Positions 53,574 through 63,302 are shown, counted from the stretch's first letter. The stretch: 64,000 nt of DNA from Paraburkholderia sacchari (GCF_000785435.2 NZ_JTDB02000001.1:1268499-1332498); one strand, 5' to 3'. Translations and numbers: made by a program. The notes: generated by a model not told the origin, from the sequence alone.

Positions 53574-53659
53574 ACGGGTCATTCCTTCGTCAAGATTGCT
53601 CGTGAATTCACAGCGCGGCGACCTTGCGCGCCGCGCGCGCTGCAAGCGGCGCATCTGAA

Positions 53660-54772
53660 TCAGAAGCGGTGCGTCATGCCCACGACCGCGAGTACCTGGG
53701 TCGTACCGCTCGAGGTCACCGACACGCCCGGCCAGCTCATCGTCGCCGTTCCGTTGTTCTTCATGTAGCCAGCGCGCGCGTAAAGTGCGGTGCGCTTGGA
53801 CAGGCTATGGTCGTAGCCGATCTGAACACCTGGTGTGTTGTCATGCGCGCCGCGCACGTTGCGCTCGAAGCCGGCGATTTCGATGGCATCGGCCGCGGTG
53901 GCCTGAATCGTTGCACCGAATTCCAGCATGCTGTACGAATGGCCGAGGCCGAGCCGCGCATCGAGCGAATTCGGCGCCGCATCGTGCGGCCGGTGATAGG
54001 CATAGTTGAACTGCAAGTTGACGATGCCGATGCGATACCCGAGCGCGGCCGAGTAATGCTCGGTGCCCAACAGGCCCACCGGCGCGGGGAGCCCCAGATT
54101 CGCGGTGCCCGGATGCGCGTACTGGTAGGCCAGACCCGCGTACAGGCCATAGCCCGAGTACGACGCGCCCACGTCCAGCATATTGCCCGTGGTCTGCGGC
54201 ACCGGCTGGGTGACGGTGGCGGAAAAACCGTACATCGCATAGAGATTGAAGCCGCCGACATTGGGCGACTTGTAGAGCACCGAGTTGCTGGTGCGGCCCG
54301 AGACGGCCTGGGTGGCCAGCGTGTTGCGGTCGACGGTGAACACAGCCGCAGACAGCGGCGACAAGACTTCGTCGGCGCGGAACGGATCAGTCGGATAGAT
54401 GATCCAGAACGTCGGCTGATACTGGCGGCCGAACGTGAGGGAGCCATACTTGTCGCTCGCCAGCCCGACCCACGCCTGCCGGTAGAAAAGCGCGGTGGTA
54501 TCGGCGAAAAGTGCGCCGTTATTGCTGTTGAATCCGCCTTCGATGTCGAATGCCGCCTTGACGCCGTTGCCGAGATCCTCGGCGCCCTTCAAGCCGAACA
54601 TCGAACCGCTATTGCCGCCGCTGCGCTGCGAATAGGAATGGTTGCCGCCGTTGTCCAGATACTGCATGAAAACGTCAACCACGCCATATAGCGTCACGCT
54701 GGATTGCGCCGCGGCGCTACCGGCGGCCACCGCCATCGCCGCGCCACAGATGCCCTGTCTGATCAATCGCAT
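53660..54772 (-). CDS. Gram-negative porin (OmpC-like) 2
   Basis: A 370-residue porin. The signal peptide ends at SAAAQ, followed by SSVTLYGVVD, and the C-terminus is GMTHRF with terminal Phe. It belongs to the same family as the porin at 10799 and is also paired with a BON gene. It lies next to the acyl-CoA operon 2 and may serve substrate entry for it, but it has its own promoter. Confidence 0.92.
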   Translation of the reverse strand: MRLIRQGICGAAMAVAAGSAAAQSSVTLYGVVDVFMQYLDNGGNHSYSQRSGGNSGSMFGLKGAEDLGNGVKAAFDIEGGFNSNNGALFADTTALFYRQAWVGLASDKYGSLTFGRQYQPTFWIIYPTDPFRADEVLSPLSAAVFTVDRNTLATQAVSGRTSNSVLYKSPNVGGFNLYAMYGFSATVTQPVPQTTGNMLDVGASYSGYGLYAGLAYQYAHPGTANLGLPAPVGLLGTEHYSAALGYRIGIVNLQFNYAYHRPHDAAPNSLDARLGLGHSYSMLEFGATIQATAADAIEIAGFERNVRGAHDNTPGVQIGYDHSLSKRTALYARAGYMKNNGTATMSWPGVSVTSSGTTQVLAVVGMTHRF

Positions 54773-55307
54773 GCACGTCTCCTCTTTTATGTTCGCCTCG
54801 TCGCCCCGACGCGGCGCATGTGAAATCCGTCTTGCGCACTTCAATGGACGGAGCGGAGTGTGGCAGCGGGGGAAATTGGCTGACCTACCCGAACGGGGTG
54901 GGACGGGAATACCCGAATGCGGCAGCCCCCCGCAAGGCAAGCTTCGCGGACGACGCGGGGATGGGTACTGGCGAGCCGGCTTGCCGCCGTTGGAAAGGAG
55001 GCGCGCGCGCTCACGCCTTATACGAACATCGTCAAGCTCGGGCCGCGATCGGCCAATCTCACGATTTCGCTGCCTTGCTCCCACGACCGCATCCAACGTC
55101 CGCATCCAACGGCTTTACCAACCGTTACAGAAGCGACGCCACCGTTTCACCTCGTTTCACCTGTACGCGTCGAGCCTTTCTAGAATTCATCAGACCGTTG
55201 CGCAACACACTCGTGCAGCGGTCGCGAACCTTGCCACGCGCAGTACATGCACATCGCATTGCGCCGGGCCTCGTTTGCGAAACCGATAATTCACGAAAGG
55301 AGTTCGT
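54773..55307. other. Intergenic region without gene
   Basis: 535 bp between the divergent porin and DUF4142 genes. No open frame here shows family signatures and no RNA gene is recognised. It should contain both promoters; no clear palindrome was seen. Confidence 0.6.
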
Positions 55308-55952
55308 ATGTCTCGCCTCTCGCTTGCTTCGCTCGCCACTGCATCCGCTGCCGGCCTGCTTGTCCTTTCGCTGGGCGCCAACGCCCAGACCACGGCGCCC
55401 GCCGGCACTACCGCTGCCAACGCTGGCACCAACGCGGCCACCGCCGCCGCGGCCAGCTCTACCGGCACGACCTCCACAACCGCTACGACCAATGCGGCGG
55501 CCGCCGGAGCAAAGCTCCATGGCTCCGACAAGGCGTTCATCGCGGACGGCACGCAAACCGTTGCTACGCAACGCGACGCCGCGCGCATTGCCGATTCGCG
55601 TTCGAGCGACCGTGAAGTGAAGGCATTCGCCGAGAAGATCGTCGCCGACTACACGAAGCTCTCCAACGAGATGCGCGCCGCAAGCCCGCGCGGCGTGGAC
55701 GTGCCGCGCAACGACCCGGATACCGCCGTGCTCGACAGCATCAAGAATCTGCGCGGCGCCGACTTCGACAAGGCGTATATCGAGCAAGTCGCGCTGGGCG
55801 GCCAGCAAAAAGCGCTGTCGGCCTTCCAGGCGGAAATTGCCGAGGGCCGCGATGCGGGTCTGAAGAAGGTTGCGACCGAAGGCCTGCCCGTGATTCAGGC
55901 GGACATCGCCAAGGCGAAGGAACTCGCGCAGCGCAAGCATATGGCCAGCTGA
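55308..55952 (+). CDS. Secreted DUF4142 protein
   Basis: A 214-residue exported protein: signal peptide to about residue 26 (GANAQ), an Ala/Thr-rich low-complexity linker (27-67), then a helical DUF4142 ferritin-like-fold domain (KAFIADGTQTVATQRDAARIA ... KAFAEKIVADYTKLSNEM). GAAAGGAG precedes ATG 55308. Function of the family is unknown, although it is widespread in Burkholderiales envelopes and linked to stress. It is followed by the 11-bp repeats and a terminator. Confidence 0.88.
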   Translation: MSRLSLASLATASAAGLLVLSLGANAQTTAPAGTTAANAGTNAATAAAASSTGTTSTTATTNAAAAGAKLHGSDKAFIADGTQTVATQRDAARIADSRSSDREVKAFAEKIVADYTKLSNEMRAASPRGVDVPRNDPDTAVLDSIKNLRGADFDKAYIEQVALGGQQKALSAFQAEIAEGRDAGLKKVATEGLPVIQADIAKAKELAQRKHMAS

Positions 55953-55964
55953 TTGGCCTGCGTG

Positions 55965-56019
55965 CAGTTGACCTGCAGTTGACCTGTAGTTGACCTGTAG
56001 TTGACCTGTAGTTGACCTG
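55965..56019. repeat. Five tandem 11-bp repeats (CAGTTGACCTG)
   Basis: Five consecutive copies, the last three with T for C at the first base. They lie 12 bp after the DUF4142 stop and just before its terminator. No palindrome, so not a REP or CRISPR unit; a variable-number repeat is likely. Confidence 0.85.
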
Positions 56020-56033
56020 TAACGCGGACAGAA

Positions 56034-56065
56034 CGGGCCCGGTCTTCCGAACCGGGCCCGTTTTT
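56034..56065 (+). terminator. Rho-independent terminator of DUF4142 gene
   Basis: CGGGCCCGGT-N7-ACCGGGCCCG followed by TTTTT: a strong stem-loop plus T-run. Confidence 0.9.
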
Positions 56066-56086
56066 ATTCCGTTTTTTATTCCATTT

Positions 56087-56686
56087 TTATTCTTTCGGCT
56101 GCTCGTGCGCGACCATCACGAGCCGCTCCATGCGGCGGTCCGGCACGAACCACAACAACGCCACCGCCGCGAAAAACAGCGTGCCGATATGCGGCCACCC
56201 CAGCGCCGCGACTATCATCCCCAGCACATATCCCGCCACCGACGCCTTGCCCTTCAGGTCGCGCCGCAATGCCTTCGCGAGCGCGCTTTGCGCGCCGTGA
56301 TGGCGCACCAGGGCGCCCTGGAGAATCACGTAGGCGATCGCGCACAGCAGCAGGTTCAAGCCATAGAGCATGGTCGGCCAGCGCCCGAAATGGTTTTCGC
56401 CCATCCACCCGGTGGTGAACGGCAGCAGTGAAAGCCAGAACAGCAGATGCAGATTCGTCCACAGCACCGTGCCGTTCACGCTGCTCGAGGCGTGCAGCAT
56501 ATGATGGTGGTTGTTCCAATAGATGCCGACATACATGAAGCTCAAGATATAGCTGAGCACGGTCGGCCACAGCGGCACGAGCGCCGCGAGGTCTTCGCCG
56601 TGCGGCACCTTGAGTTCCAGCACCATGATGGTGATGATGATGGCGAGCACGCCATCGCTGAACGCTTCGAGTCGGTTCTTGTTCAT
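56087..56686 (-). CDS. TMEM175-family potassium channel-like membrane protein
   Basis: 199 residues and six hydrophobic helices. The bacterial TMEM175 signature R...FSDG is at RLEAFSDGVLAII near the N-terminus. Homologues form K+ leak channels in the inner membrane. ATG 56686 is chosen because the family begins just before RLEAFSDG. It is divergent from the cytochrome b gene. Confidence 0.88.
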   Translation of the reverse strand: MNKNRLEAFSDGVLAIIITIMVLELKVPHGEDLAALVPLWPTVLSYILSFMYVGIYWNNHHHMLHASSSVNGTVLWTNLHLLFWLSLLPFTTGWMGENHFGRWPTMLYGLNLLLCAIAYVILQGALVRHHGAQSALAKALRRDLKGKASVAGYVLGMIVAALGWPHIGTLFFAAVALLWFVPDRRMERLVMVAHEQPKE

Positions 56687-56774
56687 CGGCTTCGCAATTC
56701 GAGGGTCGGGTAAAGCTGGCGCAAGTATGGCCGAAAGTGCTCTCGCACGCGAGCCGCCACATAGAGGAAATGCC

Positions 56775-57479
56775 ATGGATGCAGGGCCGCACACCTCGCT
56801 CGATCCCGGCGCTTCGCCCGCGCGCCGCGTTCGCCGCGTTTACGTTTGGGATCTGCCCGTGCGGCTCTTTCACTGGCTGACCGTGCTGCTCGTGGCCATC
56901 GCTTATGTTTCGCAGCGCATGAACTGGATGCAACTGCACGTGCGGGCGGGCGAGACGCTGCTCGCGCTCGTGCTGTTCCGTTTGCTGTGGGGCTGCTTCG
57001 GCAGCGAGACCGCGCGCTTTGCCCGCTTTGTCGCGACGCCGGCGGCCGCGTGGCGGCATCTGCGCCATCTCGCGCGCCGCGAGCCCGACGTGCAGGTCGG
57101 CCACAACGCGGCAGGCGGCTGGATGGTGCTGCTCCTGCTCGCGCTGCTGCTCGTAGAGACGCTCTCCGGCCTGTACGACTACAACGATATCGCCGACGAA
57201 GGCCCGCTCTCCGAACTCGTCCCCGCCTCCGTCGCCAATGCAATCGCGGCGATCCACGCCTATGGATGGGACTTGCTGGCCGCGGCGGTCGTGCTGCACG
57301 TGTGCGCGATCGCGGTCTATGCGCTCGTCAAGCGTCACAATCTGCTCGGCCCGATGGTGACGGGCGCGAAGCGCCTGCCCGCGACGGTGCGCGCGCCACG
57401 GCGCGCCTCGCTCTGGCTCGCGGCGCTGCTGATGGCGGCTGCCGCGCTAGTGACGGCGCTGCTTGCCGCGTATCTGTGA
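56775..57479 (+). CDS. Cytochrome b561-family membrane protein
   Basis: A 234-residue four-helix protein: LPVRLFHWLTVLL (haem His), QLHVRAGETLLALVLFRLLWG, and HAYGWDLLAAAVVLHVCAI (haem His pair). It resembles diheme cytochrome b561/Ni-Fe hydrogenase b subunits that pass electrons between quinol and periplasmic acceptors. GAGGAAA sets ATG 56775. The partner is not evident nearby. Confidence 0.88.
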   Translation: MDAGPHTSLDPGASPARRVRRVYVWDLPVRLFHWLTVLLVAIAYVSQRMNWMQLHVRAGETLLALVLFRLLWGCFGSETARFARFVATPAAAWRHLRHLARREPDVQVGHNAAGGWMVLLLLALLLVETLSGLYDYNDIADEGPLSELVPASVANAIAAIHAYGWDLLAAAVVLHVCAIAVYALVKRHNLLGPMVTGAKRLPATVRAPRRASLWLAALLMAAAALVTALLAAYL

Positions 57480-57515
57480 ATACCCGCCCGCGCGTGTCGA
57501 TATCGGCAACGCGCC

Positions 57516-58607
57516 CTAGCCTGCCGGCACCGTGAGTATCGGCGCCTTCTGATCCTGATTGGCCTGCGCGAGCGCGATGACGTTCTGCAATACCGTCAAC
57601 GCGTATTTCGAATCGAAGTCGTCGTTGTCGATCCAGTAGGTGGTGTCGTGATAGACGACCGTTGCGTAGGCATCGTGCGGCGGCTTCTTGCCCACGTGCA
57701 CGACGATGGTGGGCCGCGTCTCGCCGCCGACGAGATGCACGGTCGGCACGGTAGCGCCGCGCTTGACGTCGTCTTCGGGCACCGCGATCTGCGCGCCGAG
57801 GTTCGTCAGGATGCCCATCACCGATCTCGTCACGATGTTGATGGCGCGGCCGTTGCCCGACGCGGGACCATACCCCACCGCATATTCGCGCACGGCTGGC
57901 GAGAGCCGCAGCAGCCGGCGCACTTCGGCGAGGTCTTTGGCCGTGCCGGGCGGCGCATTGTCGCTGCCGAGCGTCATCGTCACGCGCGCCACTTGGTCGT
58001 GCGCGGCCGGCTTGTAGTTCACGGTGAGCTGCCCCGCGAGTTGCAAACGGCGCAGCGCGCGCAGCAGCGCGAAGAAACCGGGGTTCCCATCGCTATCGGG
58101 ACCGCCGAGCGGCGCGGCATTCTGCAGCCCGCCAATCGATTGCACCGATAGGCGCAGCAGCAGGTCGATGGGCACGCCGCTATCGGCGAGCGGCAACAGC
58201 AACTCAGCCGGCAGCGGGCGGATATAGCCGGTGGCCAGCGCCTCGCCCGTGGTGGGCACGAACGTGAAGGTCGGGTGATTCGAATACGAGGCGCCCGCGC
58301 TCGCCTGGCCGAAACTCGTGCCCGCCGCGCTCGACCCGCCTTCGGCGAGCACGCCCGCGTTCGCTTCGAACGTGTACGAGGCGATGATCTGGCTCACCGC
58401 CACGAACGAGGGCGAATCGCCGAAGCGCAGGCCAACGACGGTTGCGAGCATCTCGCGCTTTTTCGCGTCGCCGAGCGCGCGTTCGTAATCGACCTGGTCG
58501 GTGCGCAGCAGATGCGGGCCGAACCATGCGCAACCGGTTGTCATGAAGAGCGGACACAATGCAGCGGCGATGAGCCGGCGCCGGGACAGCAAACGCGATG
58601 CAATCAT
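57516..58607 (-). CDS. Putative lipoprotein of unknown function
   Basis: A 363-residue protein with an N-terminal Arg-rich signal and lipobox ending at Cys26 (FMTTGCAWFG), suggesting a lipid-anchored envelope protein. No domain was recognised. It is rich in Gly/Ala/Ser, with VPTTGEALATGYIRPLPAELLLPL and VVYHDTTYWIDNDDFDSKYAL near the end. The start at 58607 fits the signal; longer extensions lack it. It is convergent with the cytochrome b gene. Confidence 0.7.
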   Translation of the reverse strand: MIASRLLSRRRLIAAALCPLFMTTGCAWFGPHLLRTDQVDYERALGDAKKREMLATVVGLRFGDSPSFVAVSQIIASYTFEANAGVLAEGGSSAAGTSFGQASAGASYSNHPTFTFVPTTGEALATGYIRPLPAELLLPLADSGVPIDLLLRLSVQSIGGLQNAAPLGGPDSDGNPGFFALLRALRRLQLAGQLTVNYKPAAHDQVARVTMTLGSDNAPPGTAKDLAEVRRLLRLSPAVREYAVGYGPASGNGRAINIVTRSVMGILTNLGAQIAVPEDDVKRGATVPTVHLVGGETRPTIVVHVGKKPPHDAYATVVYHDTTYWIDNDDFDSKYALTVLQNVIALAQANQDQKAPILTVPAG

Positions 58608-58729
58608 GCGGAAAGCCCGATGGAGTGAGCACGAAAGGCGATGCGTGCAGCAAGCTCCATGCCTCGCACGGCGCGCGGCGCATGACGTAAAATCTACCGC
58701 TCCTTTCACTCCATTCCAAAAGACTGCAG

Positions 58730-59005
58730 ATGGCTACCTACCTCGAATTGCTCGCGGAAAAACGCGCACTGGACGCGCGCATCGAGGCGATGCGCGCGGA
58801 GGCGGCTCAAGAAGCACTGGCGGCTGCGCGCGCCGCCATCGCCGAATTCGGCTTCACGCCCGAGGATCTGTTCGGCAAGCCGCGCCGGCAAAAAAGTTCG
58901 CGGCAAGGTACGCGGCGCAAGCGCACCGTCGCGCAAGACGGCGCTGCGGCGCAAGCCGCCGACCACGCCAACTTCGATCTGTTCGGCGACTCGGCCGGGC
59001 ATTAA
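58730..59005 (+). CDS. H-NS-like protein lacking the canonical DNA-binding tail
   Basis: 91 residues. The N-terminal coiled-coil (MATYLELLAEKRALDARI ... IAEFGFTPEDLF) is like Burkholderia H-NS family proteins. After a basic linker (KPRRQKSSRQGTRRKR) it ends in ADHANFDLFGDSAGH. The usual YRDP..G.TW.G.G..P.W DNA-binding motif is absent, and no frameshifted copy was found. It could oligomerise with other H-NS proteins and act as a modulator, or use the basic linker for DNA. Convergent with gudD. Confidence 0.75.
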   Translation: MATYLELLAEKRALDARIEAMRAEAAQEALAAARAAIAEFGFTPEDLFGKPRRQKSSRQGTRRKRTVAQDGAAAQAADHANFDLFGDSAGH

Positions 59006-59028
59006 AGCCGCGCGGCGGTATTGCGCGC

Positions 59029-60390
59029 TCAGCGCACGAGACACGGACGCTTGTTGTCGAAGGTCCAGTTGGGAATCAGGTATTGCATGGCGATGGCGTC
59101 GTCGCGGGCGCCCAGACCGTGCTGCTGATAGAGCGCGTGCGCCTGCTCCAGCGCGTCCATGTCGATCTCGATACCCAGGCCGGGCTTCTGCGGCACCTGC
59201 ACCTTGCCGCCTACGATCCGCAGCGGCTCGCGCGTGAGGCGCTGACCGTCCTGCCAGATCCAGTGCGTGTCGATCGCCGTAATCTTGCCGGGCGCGGCGG
59301 CGGCCACGTGCGTGAACATCGCGAGCGAAATGTCGAAGTGATTGTTCGAGTGCGAGCCCCACGTGAGGCCCCAGTCGTTGCACATCTGCGCAACGCGCAC
59401 CGAACCCTGCATGGTCCAGAAGTGCGGGTCCGCCAGCGGAATGTCCACCGATTGCAGTTGAATCGCGTGGCCCATCTGGCGCCAGTCGGTGGCGATCATG
59501 TTGGTGGCCGTGGGCAGGCCGGTCGCGCGGCGGAACTCGGCCATTACCTCGCGGCCCGAATAGCCGTTTTCTGCGCCGCACGGGTCTTCCGCGTAGGCGA
59601 GCACGTCGTGCTTGTCGCGGCACAGGCGAATCGCTTCGGCAAGCGACCACGCGCCGTTCGGGTCTAGCGTCACGCGCGCCTGCGGAAAATGCTCGGCCAG
59701 CGCCGTGACCGCCTCCATTTCCGCGTCGCCCGCCAACACCCCGCCCTTGAGCTTGAAGTCGTTGAAGCCGTAGCGCTGTTGCGCGGCTTGCGCTAGACGC
59801 ACGATGGCCTCGGGCGTCATCGCCGCTTCGGTGCGCAGGCGCTCCCAGTCGTCGCGGCCATCGGCGCCGCTGGCATAGGGCAGATCGGTCTTGTTGCGAT
59901 CGCCGATAAAGAACAGGTAACCGAGCATCTCCACTTCGCTGCGCTGCTGCCCTTCGCCCAGCAGCGCGGCGACCGGCACGCCCAGATGCTGCCCAAGCAG
60001 GTCGAGCAGCGCCGCTTCGAGCGCGGTCACGGCGTGGATCGTCGTGCGCAGGTCGAAAGTCTGCAGGCCGCGGCCGCCTGCGTCGCGGTCGGCGAACTCC
60101 TTGCGCATGGTGTTGAGCACTGCCTGGAGATTGCCGATCGACTGGCCGACCACGAGCGCGCGCGCATCGTCGAGCGTCTTGCGGATCGACTCGCCGCCCG
60201 GCACTTCGCCTACGCCCGTGTTTCCTGCGCTGTCGCGCAGCAGCACGACGTTGCGCGTGAAGAACGGGCCGTGCGCGCCGGAGAGATTCATCAGCATGCT
60301 GTCGCGGCCCGCGACGGGCACGACTCGCAATTCGGTCACGACGGGCGTGGCGCTCGGCGCGACATTCGGCCGGACGTTCTGTGTAGACAT
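59029..60390 (-). CDS. gudD: D-glucarate dehydratase
   Basis: A 453-residue enolase-superfamily dehydratase converting D-glucarate to 5-keto-4-deoxyglucarate. Motifs visible are NDFKLKGG (K-x-K base), [11 protein letters not shown] and YAEDPCG (Mg ligands), TNMIATDW, and [12 protein letters not shown] (catalytic His). ATG 60390 follows GAGGTG. It is downstream of gudP in the same operon (113 bp gap). Confidence 0.95.
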   Translation of the reverse strand: MSTQNVRPNVAPSATPVVTELRVVPVAGRDSMLMNLSGAHGPFFTRNVVLLRDSAGNTGVGEVPGGESIRKTLDDARALVVGQSIGNLQAVLNTMRKEFADRDAGGRGLQTFDLRTTIHAVTALEAALLDLLGQHLGVPVAALLGEGQQRSEVEMLGYLFFIGDRNKTDLPYASGADGRDDWERLRTEAAMTPEAIVRLAQAAQQRYGFNDFKLKGGVLAGDAEMEAVTALAEHFPQARVTLDPNGAWSLAEAIRLCRDKHDVLAYAEDPCGAENGYSGREVMAEFRRATGLPTATNMIATDWRQMGHAIQLQSVDIPLADPHFWTMQGSVRVAQMCNDWGLTWGSHSNNHFDISLAMFTHVAAAAPGKITAIDTHWIWQDGQRLTREPLRIVGGKVQVPQKPGLGIEIDMDALEQAHALYQQHGLGARDDAIAMQYLIPNWTFDNKRPCLVR

Positions 60391-60503
60391 GGAAGCATCA
60401 CCTCTGGAAATGCGGCGCCATATTGCGCCTGACAAGCATGACAAATCGGAGCGCCCGGGCAGCTTCGCTGCATCCGTGCATCGGCCCGCGCGGCGAGCCC
60501 GGC

Positions 60504-61838
60504 TCAGCGCGCGCCGCCCCGCACCGGCGCCTCGTCGGCAAAGGCGCGACGCGAAGGCTTATTGCGCGCAAGGAACGCGAGTGCGGCGGCGATCAGCGAC
60601 GTCGCGCCGAGACCGTACAACCCGCCCGCGATCGAGCCCGTATGCTGCTGCAAATAGCCGAATGTGGCCGGCGCGAAGAAGCCGCCCAGATTGCCGAGCG
60701 AATTGATGAGCGCAATCACGGCAGCCGCCACGCGCGTGTCGAGATAGCCCTGCGGGATCGGCCAGAACAGCGACGAGGCCGCCTTGAAGCCGATCGCCGA
60801 GAAACAGATCGCGACGAACGAGAACACCGGGTTCGCCGAGGTCGAGGCGAACAGGCCGCACGCGGCGATCACGAGCGCGACTGCGAGCCAGGCCTGCTGA
60901 AAACGGAATTTGGCGGAGAGCAGCGCGAAGCAGTACATCGCGACGATCGCGATCATCCACGGAATGGTGTTGTACAGGCCCACCTGGAAATCCGTGAGGC
61001 CGCCCATTTTGCGGATGATGGTGGGCAGCCAGAAGGTGGCCGCGTAGATCGTCAGCTGGATCGCGAAATAGAGGAAGCAGAACAGCACAATCTGCGGGTC
61101 GCGCAACAGGCGCATGACCGGCACATGCGCGCCCGTTACGGCGACGCGCTCGGCCTGCTCTTTCGCCATGCAGGTTTCGAGCGCGCTCTGCTCGGCGCTG
61201 GAGAGCCAGTGCGCGTCGCGGATGCGCGACTTCAGCATGAGCCAGCTCGCGCCACACAGCAGGACGGAAAACGCGCCTTCGATCAGGAACATCCACTGCC
61301 ACCCGGCGAGGCCGAGGCCGCGCACCGAAAGCAGCGCGCCCGTGACCGGGCCGGAGAGCACCGAAGCGAACGCCGAGCCCGCGAGAAAGATCGCCACGGC
61401 CTTGCCGCGCTCCTTCTGCGGCAGCCACTGCGCGAAGTAATAGACGACGCCCGGAAAGAAGCCCGCTTCCGCGATGCCTAGCAAAAAGCGCAGCACGTAG
61501 AACGAGGTGTCGTTGCGCACGAACGCCATGCACGCCGCGACGATGCCCCACGTGCCCATGATGCGCGTGAGCCAGGCGCGCGCGCCGTACTTCTGCATGA
61601 GGATGTTGGACGGCACTTCGAAGAGCGCGTAGCCGACGAAGAACAGCCCCGCGCCCAGCCCGTATGCCGCCGCCGAAAGACCGATATCGGCCTTCATGTG
61701 CGCGCCGGCGAAGCCGACGTTCACGCGGTCGATGTAGTTCGCGATGAACATGATGAGGAACAGCGGCAGGACGTGGCGCTTCACCTTGGCGCTGGCGGAG
61801 TCCAGCAGGTCTTCGCTGTGATCGGACAGAGTGGACAT
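60504..61838 (-). CDS. gudP: Glucarate/galactarate MFS transporter
   Basis: A 444-residue twelve-helix ACS-family transporter. It begins [13 protein letters not shown] and has [14 protein letters not shown] (helix 1) and [18 protein letters not shown] (helix 4), as in GudP/GarP. Its position directly upstream of gudD supports glucarate import. GGAGACAAC precedes ATG 61838. Confidence 0.92.
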   Translation of the reverse strand: MSTLSDHSEDLLDSASAKVKRHVLPLFLIMFIANYIDRVNVGFAGAHMKADIGLSAAAYGLGAGLFFVGYALFEVPSNILMQKYGARAWLTRIMGTWGIVAACMAFVRNDTSFYVLRFLLGIAEAGFFPGVVYYFAQWLPQKERGKAVAIFLAGSAFASVLSGPVTGALLSVRGLGLAGWQWMFLIEGAFSVLLCGASWLMLKSRIRDAHWLSSAEQSALETCMAKEQAERVAVTGAHVPVMRLLRDPQIVLFCFLYFAIQLTIYAATFWLPTIIRKMGGLTDFQVGLYNTIPWMIAIVAMYCFALLSAKFRFQQAWLAVALVIAACGLFASTSANPVFSFVAICFSAIGFKAASSLFWPIPQGYLDTRVAAAVIALINSLGNLGGFFAPATFGYLQQHTGSIAGGLYGLGATSLIAAALAFLARNKPSRRAFADEAPVRGGAR

Positions 61839-61909
61839 CGAAGTTGTCTCCAGTTTCACGCTGCGCGCCCCGGCCGGCGGATCGGCATCGTCGCGGCTCA
61901 GCGTGGTAC

Positions 61910-61920
61910 GTTGTCTGATG
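61910..61920 (-). promoter_or_regulatory. CATCAGACAAC motif upstream of gudP
   Basis: On the minus strand it reads CATCAGACAAC, matching the motif seen twice upstream of the FCD regulator (consensus CRTCRGACAAC). It is a candidate regulator half-site in the gudP promoter. Confidence 0.45.
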
Positions 61921-62103
61921 ACATTTTAGCGATGTTGTACGATCACCCCAATGGGGTGTTTACCCTTTGCTCACTCCGAAGCCTCTATGACTACGGGCGC
62001 TTTTGAGCATAACGATGCGTGGACCCGTCCCGAGCATCCCTGAACCGCCCATGTTGTACGACGACTCATCTCGCGAAGTAAACCTGTGAGATGGCGGGCA
62101 AAC

Positions 62104-62832
62104 TCAAGCCCTCTCCGCCGCCCGCCGCAGCCGCTCCCGGCTGCTCGACAGATGCATGCGCATCGCGGCGCGCGCGCTTTCGGAATCGTGCCTCGCGATG
62201 GCGTCGAAAATGCTCTCGTGCTCGCGGTTCACGAGTTCGGCATAAGCCTTGGGATCGCTGTGCGCGATGCCGGCCGAATCGATGCGATGGCGCGGAATCA
62301 GCGCTGCGCCCATCTGCGTGAGGATGTCGACGAAATAACGATTGCCGGTGGCGCGCGCCACCGAAACATGGAATTGCAGATCGGCGCCCGCGCTGTCGCC
62401 GCCTGCGCGCGCGGCCGCCGAAATCGCATCGAGCGCCGCGCGAATCGCCGCAATGTCGCGCTCGCTCGCGCGCTGCGCCGCGAGTCCCGCACATTCCGTT
62501 TCCAGGCTGATGCGCAACTCCAGGACCGAGAGCAGATCGTTGAGCGTGCTCGCGGGCACGACTTCGAGATCGAGCGGCTCGCGGCGCGGCTCCAGCACGA
62601 AGCTGCCGATGCCATGGCGCGTTTCGATCACCGACATGGCCTGCAGCCGCGAGATCGCCTCGCGCACCACGGTGCGGCTCACGCCCAGCGTGCTCATGAG
62701 ACTGCTTTCGGTCGGCAGCTTGTCGCCGGGCTTCAAGGTGCGCGAAGCGATCTGCTCGTTGATGTAATTGACGGCCTGCTCGGCAAGATTGCGACTGCGG
62801 GCGGGTATGGGCGCGGCGCTCGGCTCGGCCAT
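62104..62832 (-). CDS. GntR-family (FCD) regulator of glucarate genes
   Basis: A 242-residue regulator: winged helix (LPTESSLMSTLGVSRTVVREAISRLQAM) and an FCD domain. GGAGAGG sets ATG 62832. It is upstream of gudPD and separated by a 265-bp promoter region. It is probably the glucarate-responsive repressor, by analogy with UxuR/DgoR-type FCD proteins controlling sugar-acid genes. Confidence 0.88.
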   Translation of the reverse strand: MAEPSAAPIPARSRNLAEQAVNYINEQIASRTLKPGDKLPTESSLMSTLGVSRTVVREAISRLQAMSVIETRHGIGSFVLEPRREPLDLEVVPASTLNDLLSVLELRISLETECAGLAAQRASERDIAAIRAALDAISAAARAGGDSAGADLQFHVSVARATGNRYFVDILTQMGAALIPRHRIDSAGIAHSDPKAYAELVNREHESIFDAIARHDSESARAAMRMHLSSSRERLRRAAERA

Positions 62833-62872
62833 CGTCCTCTCCTTGGAATGCGAATTTCGTTTCATTATACGT

Positions 62873-62883
62873 CGTCGGACAAC
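62873..62883. promoter_or_regulatory. CGTCGGACAAC motif, copy 1
   Basis: Lies in the FCD regulator promoter. With the preceding bases it forms a near-palindrome, TCGTCGGACAA, one mismatch from TTGTCGGACAA. Confidence 0.45.
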
Positions 62884-62948
62884 CGGACGCCTGCTGCCGC
62901 ACGTCTTGAAACAGCGGGGATTTGCCCGGTTCGCGGGCGCTCCGGAGA

Positions 62949-62959
62949 CATCGGACAAC
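62949..62959. promoter_or_regulatory. CATCGGACAAC motif, copy 2
   Basis: A second copy 76 bp further upstream, same orientation. It is a candidate for cooperative binding by the FCD regulator. Confidence 0.4.
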
Positions 62960-63302
62960 CGTGTGTGCCCGCATGGTAACCGGCATACCTGCTCGCAAGC
63001 TTTCCTCCAAGGGAAAAAGCGTCAGCGCTAATTAATTTGGATTCCATATTTATTGATGCGGGCCGCAATACATCCAAATAATCGATGCGTTAGCAAACGT
63101 CCTTATACAAGTGCTGCCCGAAAAAACCTCGGTAAATAATTTGTACACGTTCACTCGACAGATCGCGTTTTTTAACGATAATGTCCCCAAAGAAGATGCG
63201 CACCGGGACGCAAGTCACCACGCCGGTCGACGCCTCAACTGATATCGAATCGCATCGCGCTTGTGCCGTACATGCCGTCCACAATCCGCAACGAGGGAAT
63301 CA
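62960..63302. other. Intergenic region with spaced inverted repeat
   Basis: About 340 bp without a gene between the regulator promoter and the cytochrome c gene. ATTTGGAT (63035-63042) and ATCCAAAT (63072-63079) form an 8-bp inverted repeat spaced by 29 bp in an AT-rich stretch. The cytochrome promoter must lie here. Confidence 0.5.

Noticed and set aside
55965-56019. CRISPR array
   Set aside because: Units are 11 bp and contiguous with no spacers, and no cas gene is present.
58880-59005. Frameshift hiding the H-NS DNA-binding tail
   Set aside because: The other two forward frames were read through this stretch and neither encodes the YRDP/TWxGxG motif.
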